Below are positions 9,801-14,735 of a stretch of DNA of 14,735 nucleotides, piece after piece. The stretch comes from Euperipatoides rowelli (taxonomy: Eukaryota; Onychophora; Udeonychophora; Euonychophora; Peripatopsidae), in the NCBI GenBank assembly GCA_003024985.2, contig PXIH01S0010441.1; one strand, given 5' to 3'. The notes below the pieces were generated by a model. It did no database searches. It had not been told where the DNA came from and saw nothing but the letters and a program-made list of their open reading frames with translations. The position numbers and the translations under genes are program-made. How positions within the stretch are numbered: position 1 is the first letter of the stretch; each line of letters opens with the position of its first letter.

Positions 9801-10417
9801 CAGATACTTTTACAGCTAATCAGTTCTTGGTTGGAGGTCGCATAAATCTTGTCTAGCCGGTTCCGGCTTCTCAGGAACGTTGCACCCGGACTTTCACCTC
9901 TTAGCAGAGTCCACCAGTCAACCAGACTGGCTCTGTGAAGCACACCATCCATGTATGCTTCTGTCTCAGCCGATGGTCCAATATTGAANTTGCCTACGAG
10001 AATGACTATGGGGGCCACGGCTGATTTCAGCAGCAATGTCAACTTAAGCACTAACGCAGTCCGGGTCATTTGCGGTTTGGATGGGAGATACAGCGAAATG
10101 ACCATAGTTTTACGCCCCTCAATGTCGGCCTCCACTGCCATCATGTTTCCGTCCGCCAGCTCACAGTTATTACTTATTTTGGGTGCTGTTACAAACTTTC
10201 TTCTATTAAAAAGGAGCGCCGTTCCCCAGCGGTAATTACTCCCCGTAGTGGACAGGAGTGTATGCCATTTGTCGGAGACAAGAGTAATAGATGCTGTCTT
10301 TAACTCTTGTACAAAGACAACATCCAGACCACGCATCTCTATTTCACAGTAAAAACTCATTTGTCTAGCCAGACTGGCTAGTCCTGCACAGCTTATTGTC
10401 GCAATTTTTAGCTCCAT
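6804..10417 (-). pseudogene. LINE B ORF2: APE endonuclease + reverse transcriptase + C-terminal zinc knuckle
   Basis: This is the enzyme of target-primed reverse transcription. From the ATG at 10417 the frame is open for 712 codons. The endonuclease (about 1-225) shows QE (E38), FN at 144-145, RLDKIY and GSDHW (D214, H215). The RT (about 430-712) shows GKAPGLDG, SWRPIT, SLDQAKAFD (D573), GVKQGDPSSG and YVDD (673-676). N9 of the usual N-x-x-G-L motif is Ser, and codon 143, where GDFN needs Asp, reads AAN (Lys or Asn). Then come TAA at 8279-8281, a frameshift at the 5-C run 8181-8185, TGA at 7984-7986, a frameshift near 7740-7765, TAA at 7358-7360 and a frameshift near 7150-7180. The distal part still shows LLFGRWSDVAWR, a C-x2-C-x8-H-x4-C knuckle (7121-7068) and a TAG at 6804-6806. 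Span and order match Tx1/L1 ORF2 proteins. Confidence 0.92.
7068..7121 (-). other. C-terminal zinc knuckle of LINE B ORF2
   Basis: The frame here reads CPICNRVDPSNVHILEDC, a C-x2-C-x8-H-x4-C pattern followed by ALW. L1-superclade ORF2 proteins commonly carry such a cysteine-rich motif after the RT, with a role in RNA or target binding. Its survival shows that the broken region really is ORF2 and places the end of the gene. Confidence 0.8.
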
Positions 10418-10527
10418 AAGGGAGTTCCATATTGAAGCGGGATATCAAGCGCACCTATATCCATAGGAGCATCTTCTGCCTTTCAAACGTGAAAGTTGTT
10501 TAATACTGGGGAAACCTAACCAAAGAC

Positions 10528-12818
10528 CTATGCTGCAAAATCTTTTGATTTCTTAACAAACCTTCTCCCTTTCGGTTTATTCGCCGCTGTTGAAGCGGCT
10601 GATGACAAGTCATCTGGCGATGTTGAGGCCACTCTCTTATTGACCTCCTTGGCCCTACAAGATTTCTTGGCCTGCACGTCCACTGCCACAGCAATAAATT
10701 GTTCAATCAGATCATACTTCGTGTTGGACTCGAAGAATGATCTGTGTTTACTTAGCGACTTCAACATATCATCCATGTTTAGCCTCTCCAGGCAAGGCCC
10801 GGGATACTCGCGTTTATTATCCTTGTAGCTCTGCGCCTCAAGAAACATCAAGGCAATGGTAAAGAAATTGTCCTGTGCCCCAATTCCCCTTTTCTCTTTT
10901 ACAGCTGGGTTCACTGACTCTAGTACACTCCTCATGTTAGTCTCACCTGTTTTCCCCGCCACCACAGCAACCCAGGATCGGTCAATTACCGGCTGCTTAT
11001 CAGGAATGTGTGGCGGATACTTAGCGACGCCAGCCTCCTGAGCCCGAGACGGGACTTCACCATGTCTCTTTTGGGATCCCATCAAGTCACCTTTCATGTT
11101 CTCGAGCATTGTCTTATCAGGGGGGGGGGCACCCGTCTGTCGAGGGACCCTCCCCGTCTCCTCAGATTGGGTGTCCCCTCCATACCGCAGGCCCTCCCTA
11201 CCTTTAGAGTATGTGTTGGAATTCCTCCATGCATTCACCTCTTGGTCCTGCATTCCGTCATGGTCCCTAGTTGCAGTGGACCCATCGTCATGTGCTGTCT
11301 CTTGCAGGTTCCGGCAATTCCATCGGAAATGCCCCATTCTGCCGCAGCCAAAGCACCTCGGAAGGTCCGACAATATTTTGGCCTCAAAAGTTTTGCCCAC
11401 GTAATCGATCTGCACCGATTCCGGTAGCAGAACCTCTTTAGACATACGGACAAAGACTTTACGTCGACAGGACTTGACATGCTTTAGGTTGCGATCTGTC
11501 GTCAGCACAAAGATATATTTGCAATCATCAGGTGCGCATGAGCCCAGACCCTTTAGGGCTCTGCACACCGCAGCATGTGGTATGATTGCAGGTATGTTCG
11601 TTAAAGTTATCAGCACTGGTTTTTCCGACAAGCGGTATGCTTTGAACCAGGTCCCGATTACGTCAAGGCCGGTCTCCACCACATGATGTACTGCAATTGG
11701 GTCTTTCAAAGTTATCTCCACCCTGGAGCGATCATCACCATTAAAGGCTATGACATTTTCTTTCCCAACTACGTTTCCAGCTGCTGCTATATAATTATCA
11801 AAGGTGAAGCCGTATGAGCATGGTACTTAAAACGTAGATTGCAGGTACCACTCTAGGTCAACCAACTCCACCTTGATCTGCTCCCTCACTTCATCGGAGG
11901 GTTCAAGCTCAGGGTATGGGGCCAAAGCCNGGCTTGCTGCACTCGCTTGTTGCACCTCCGATGTCGCCGGTGGCCGTGTCATATTCGCTATGCTGCCAGA
12001 GTTCGTTGCAGTTGTAGCATCCAGGTCAATTACTTCGGATGGAGGAGCGTACTCCTTGGGCTCTGTCTGGGGATCTGTTATCTCCTTCAAATTTTCGATG
12101 GTTTGATCAGGAGTATTACACGTTGCAATCCGCTTACTCATTGACTTACTATTTTTCTGTAATGCCAGTTGTGCATAAGCGACCACTAGTCGCCGGTTCA
12201 GCTTTGTAACCATCTGTCGTGACCTACGAGTAATCCGGTGAATTGGGGTACTAATAAGGCCACGCCCGGAGGATATCGGGGGGAATCCTTGCTCTGTTCC
12301 GAAGAGTACGAAGTCTCTTCCGATTCAGAGAACTCCATTTGCATCAAGTTTCCTTCTGCGTTCTCACAAATGTCTGTACCAGCTTGTGGTACTGAAGCTG
12401 CCTCTAGGCTCGTGGTGATCACTTCCAAAACAGAGCTTATGATCTGCTCATCTCTGGAATCATCAGTGATGCTATATGTCACCAATGACATCATCAGAGT
12501 GGACGTCATCTCATCACCTGAGTGCGTCAGTCTCCCTTGTGACTGGTTGCCTGCGATAGTCTGGACATTGGCCTCTGATGACCATTCAGAACTGTTGCCA
12601 GCATGGGGGCAAGCTTCCTCCCTGCTCTCACCCATGTTGTCAGGTGACGCACTTCCCAGTTCCGCCGTCACTAGTTCTACTGCATCAGATTCAGAGCTGC
12701 TCCTCTCTTGACCATCACCATCAGGCTGAAGGTCAGACACCAGTAGTAATGGGTCAATGTTCTCCGGGAACAGCTCTTCCATCTCTACATCCAGTGGTGG
12801 GGTCAACAAGTCAGCCAT
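10528..12818 (-). pseudogene. LINE B ORF1: acidic N-terminus, core domain, CCHC knuckle; broken
   Basis: This is the RNA-binding companion of ORF2. From the ATG at 12818 a 206-codon frame runs, rich in Ser, Glu and Asp. It ends at TGA 12200-12198, overlapping a second frame open past an ATG at 12213 (MVTKLNRRLVVAYAQL), so one frameshift lies around 12200-12300. The second frame meets TAA at 11829-11827; after it the same frame stays open to TAG at 10530-10528. That core holds SYGFTFDNY, WFKAYRLSEKPVL, CRRKVFVRM, one CCHC knuckle (11355-11314), a polar linker, and a C-terminal module (about 10880-10670) ending in a basic KGRRFVKKSK tail. It aligns with element A ORF1 in core, knuckle and C-terminal module. 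ORF2 follows after 110 bp. An ambiguous base is at 11930. Confidence 0.85.
11314..11355 (-). other. CCHC zinc knuckle of LINE B ORF1
   Basis: The stretch reads CFGCGRMGHFRWNC, a C-x2-C-x4-H-x4-C knuckle. It differs from element A's knuckle at five of 14 residues and keeps all four ligands and the Gly-His pair, so ligands are preserved while other residues drift. Confidence 0.92.
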
Positions 12819-13849
12819 TTTATGACACTTATTGAGAAAGCCACCAAAAAAGACAAGTGCATCAAAATCCNGGAAAATATTAGGATTTAAGGTCTGAAGT
12901 TCTGGCTACTCTTAGCCGGTCCTATCAGGTAAATCTTCACCAAATTTCGGAAAAATTGGGCAAGCGGATTTTGCAAAATCTCACTTTTAGCAAAATCAGT
13001 TTTGGGGTAAGGGAAATTTACTAGTGATTATCTCAAAAACCAACAAGGCGATTTGGTCAAAATTTTTATCAAGGAAGCGGTGTGCAAAATTTCAAAAATA
13101 TTTGATCAGCGGTTTTTCAGCTATAGCGTTTTATACGGTGCTAGAGCCTAACAGGCTATACTAGTAGTGAGCCTACCAAGAGATTGGGTCATTTTTGACA
13201 CTTTTATCGACTCAGACTGTTGACCACTATGGTTGCACTTTGTTCAATGGCCCTTAATTCATCACTTTGCACTTCAGGCCCCGGTTATATTTGCACTGGT
13301 TTTATTCTGGAGTCCTTAAAGCAAATTGAAAATGGCGGCCACTTCCAATGCAATACTATACATTCAAAAATAGCGTGAAAGATCAGGATCCACCGACCTC
13401 CACAACTTAATCGATTGTCAGGAGTTATACCAGGAACAGGCAGGGAGAGCCTAACAGATTCTCCATGCCCACACTGTGAAGAAAAGCCGCCCACAAACTA
13501 TAGCCTATATTGGTCAGTTAGACCAGAAAACACCTGAAACTAAAAGTTTAGTGACCGCCTTTCAAAACTAACACTATACCCTTTTTCTCCACACTTTCTA
13601 GCACAGTCTANTTACTACAAACAAACCCTAACTCACAAATTACACCTCAAGTAATGATAAACATAAATGGCCTATCCTTATAAGGTTAAAACTAAACTTA
13701 CCTCATAAGTCAGCCAATTTTTGATGAAATCATCCGAAATTTCTCACCAGTGAAGATGAATACTTCATAAAACTATTTACCAAGTTTCAGCAAGCTAGCT
13801 TCTGGGAATCCACTTCGATTTGCAAAAAAATCATCAGCACAGCTTACTC
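12819..13849 (-). other. 5' leader of LINE B
   Basis: About 1.0 kb of AT-rich non-coding sequence between the conserved box and the ORF1 start. It contains no copy of the tandem units seen in element A's leader. The only recognisable short site is the YY1-like motif at 13328-13346. Ambiguous bases are at 12871 and 13611. Confidence 0.55.
13328..13346 (+). promoter_or_regulatory. Possible YY1-type site in the LINE B leader
   Basis: GAAAATGGCGGCCACTTCC contains AAAATGGCGGC, which matches the familiar YY1 consensus (AAnATGGCGGC). It also carries ACTTCC, an ETS-like core. A short motif can arise by chance, but the same two motif types recur in the conserved box. Confidence 0.35.
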
Positions 13850-13884
13850 TCCATGTTGACAAGATGGTTGCCAAACAGGAAGTT
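13850..13884 (-). promoter_or_regulatory. Conserved 35-bp box at the 5' end of LINE B
   Basis: This is the counterpart of 5251-5285, with five differences in 35 bases. It is separated by three bases from the telomere-like tract at 13888. It keeps CAAGATGG and GCCAAACAGGAAGTT. It is read as the 5' terminus or core promoter of the element, by inference from its repeated position. Confidence 0.6.
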
Positions 13885-13887
13885 CCC

Positions 13888-13913
13888 GGGTTAGGGTTAG
13901 AGTTAGGGTTAGG
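13888..13913. repeat. Short telomere-like TTAGGG tract
   Basis: GGGTTAGGGTTAGAGTTAGGGTTAGG on the plus strand has about four units with one variant (TTAGAG). The orientation is the same as at 5286-5307 relative to the LINE. Confidence 0.9.
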
Positions 13914-14008
13914 TGTAGCTCATCCTGCCTCCTTGTCTGGATATACCCCACCTTGGAAGAGGGGTGGAGTACTGGGCACCAGAGTTGGAGCGCAAGGAAT
14001 CAAATATT

Positions 14009-14014
14009 TTTATT
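14009..14014 (-). terminator. Polyadenylation signal AATAAA in the second junction block
   Basis: TTTATT on the plus strand reads AATAAA on the minus strand, in CTGTCAATAAAAATATTTG. It corresponds to the signal at 5408-5413. It would end the transcript of an element lying to the right of the window. Confidence 0.55.
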
Positions 14015-14091
14015 GACAGTCATAGACAAAAGAGATAGAAATAAGAGTCCCACAGACAGATTTCTGTGTGACAACAGAAGACATATGATAG

Positions 14092-14735
14092 ATCTATGCA
14101 CTGATGTAATGAGGAACTCCCCCATGACCCCTCTTTAAGGGCCATGAAGCTAAGCTCTCCTCACACACCAGTGCTTAATTATTCTTAATAACAGACATGT
14201 ACTTCTTATCATAACATTTAAAAAGTCCCTAATAATAAAAATGATTCTTGATATGTTGATGCAAATGTAATCTGACAGGATCCCAAATCACCCCTCAGCT
14301 AACCCCGATTGAGTAACAAAGGAGAGGAATGGAGGAAGGTACAAACTCCGCTGCAATCAAACAATATTGTTCTCCTACAGGAAAGAGGGATTGGTGACTC
14401 TCCACTAACAAGTAAGCCGAGAAGACACCCCTCCCTCAAGGGATTAGGTGGAGTAGGACTCTCACCGTGTTGTTACACGCCTTAATCAAAGTCAGGGCGG
14501 GGGTTTAATCCTCTTTAAGATGTTATTCACCCTGGAACAATGACGAGAGGGGGTAGGAGGAAAGGAAAGGGAGATGAATGGAAAGGGGATAAGGGATTGA
14601 TGAGGCGAACAGTATCTCTGACCTATAAAAGAAAAAGAAAAAGAAAAAACATTAAACAATGACAATATATATACCACAAAACTATAAATATCCAATCAAT
14701 CATTCATTCAATCTCATACAGTCATGCATACTTTA
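14092..14735 (-). other. Non-coding end of window, candidate 3' UTR of a further element C
   Basis: No gene or domain is seen here on either strand. By position it corresponds to the 3' UTR of element B, which is about 1.4 kb long, so an element C ORF2 would not be expected inside this 640-bp stretch. Beyond the junction block, similarity to B's 3' UTR is not convincing by eye. A purine-rich (GAAAAA)3 tract lies at 14631-14649. Confidence 0.4.

Larger units (their letters stand above)
5308..13884 (-). mobile_element. Non-LTR retrotransposon B (Tx1/L1-like LINE), near full length, inactive
   Basis: This is a near-complete LINE of about 8.6 kb from the conserved box at 13884 to the telomere-like tract at 5307. 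In sense order it has a leader of 1.1 kb, ORF1, a 110-bp spacer, ORF2 of about 1,200 codons, and a 3' UTR of about 1.4-1.5 kb with AATAAA at 5413-5408. RT wording such as SLDQAKAFD, GVKQGDPSSGVLY and YVDD, plus a C-terminal CPIC...H...C knuckle, fits the Tx1 branch of the L1 superclade. No poly(A) tail or target-site duplication was recognised. Termini are inferred from the repeated junction block; the true RNA 3' end may lie nearer 5390, just after the AATAAA. Several breaks in both ORFs make it non-functional as read. Confidence 0.82.
13850..14091 (-). repeat. Junction block, copy 2 (candidate element C 3' end / telomere-like tract / B 5' end)
   Basis: This is the second copy of the block at 5251-5488, same orientation and nearly the same length. 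Shared landmarks include GCAAGGAATCAA (13992-14003), the T-rich tract with AATAAA on the element strand, GACAG, AAAAGAG and ATATGATAG. The part between the telomere-like tract and GCAAGGAATCAA is the least conserved. Confidence 0.8.

Noticed and set aside
11008-11427. A 139-codon open frame on the plus strand
   Set aside because: It is antisense to the ORF1 core and CCHC knuckle, which are supported by alignment with element A.
12238-12711. A 157-codon open frame on the plus strand
   Set aside because: It lies entirely opposite the acidic, Ser-rich N-terminal part of LINE B ORF1 and shows no domain; it is an antisense shadow.

Overview
The window looks like repeat-rich, gene-free DNA of an animal. 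It holds two decayed non-LTR retrotransposons (LINEs), both on the minus strand, plus flanks that suggest a third to the right. No host gene, tRNA or rRNA was recognised. Three things point to a metazoan. The coding remains are of the L1-superclade/Tx1-like type: a CCHC-knuckle ORF1, then an ORF2 with an APE-type endonuclease, a reverse transcriptase with YVDD, and a C-terminal zinc knuckle. The short telomere-like tracts are TTAGGG (vertebrate and many invertebrate telomeres), not plant TTTAGGG or insect TTAGG. The intergenic DNA is AT-rich with no bacterial gene layout. The species cannot be told from the sequence. About 14 single ambiguous bases and several breaks at homopolymers mean some frameshifts may be sequencing errors.

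Layout, reading the minus strand from right to left. (i) 14092-14735: non-coding, probably the 3' untranslated tail of a further element 'C'. (ii) 13850-14091: a junction block with an AATAAA signal, about 100 bp of sequence, a short (CCCTAA)n tract and a conserved 35-bp box. (iii) Element B: 5' leader 12819-13849, broken ORF1 12818-10528, ORF2 10417-6804 (endonuclease and reverse transcriptase open for 712 codons, distal third broken), and a long 3' UTR to about 5414. (iv) 5251-5488: a second copy of the same junction block. (v) Element A: a 2-kb AT-rich leader holding three degenerate tandem repeats of about 320-370 bp, broken ORF1 3290-1708, and broken ORF2 from 1593 to the window edge, which cuts it in the RT fingers.

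The main observation is the repeated arrangement: 3' UTR, AATAAA, short CCCTAA tract, 35-bp box, 5' leader, ORF1, ORF2, 3' UTR, and again. Elements A and B share only roughly half of their residues in the ORF1 core by eye, so they are different subfamilies rather than a recent duplication, yet both begin right after telomere-like DNA. The favoured reading is a head-to-tail array of Tx1-like LINEs tied to TTAGGG repeats, comparable in layout (not in lineage) to TRAS/SART of silkworm or HeT-A of Drosophila. The alternative is that the telomere-like tract is simply part of the element. Both copies are inactive as read: A has nonsense codons and frameshifts throughout, and B has a broken ORF2 end and substitutions at endonuclease catalytic positions.
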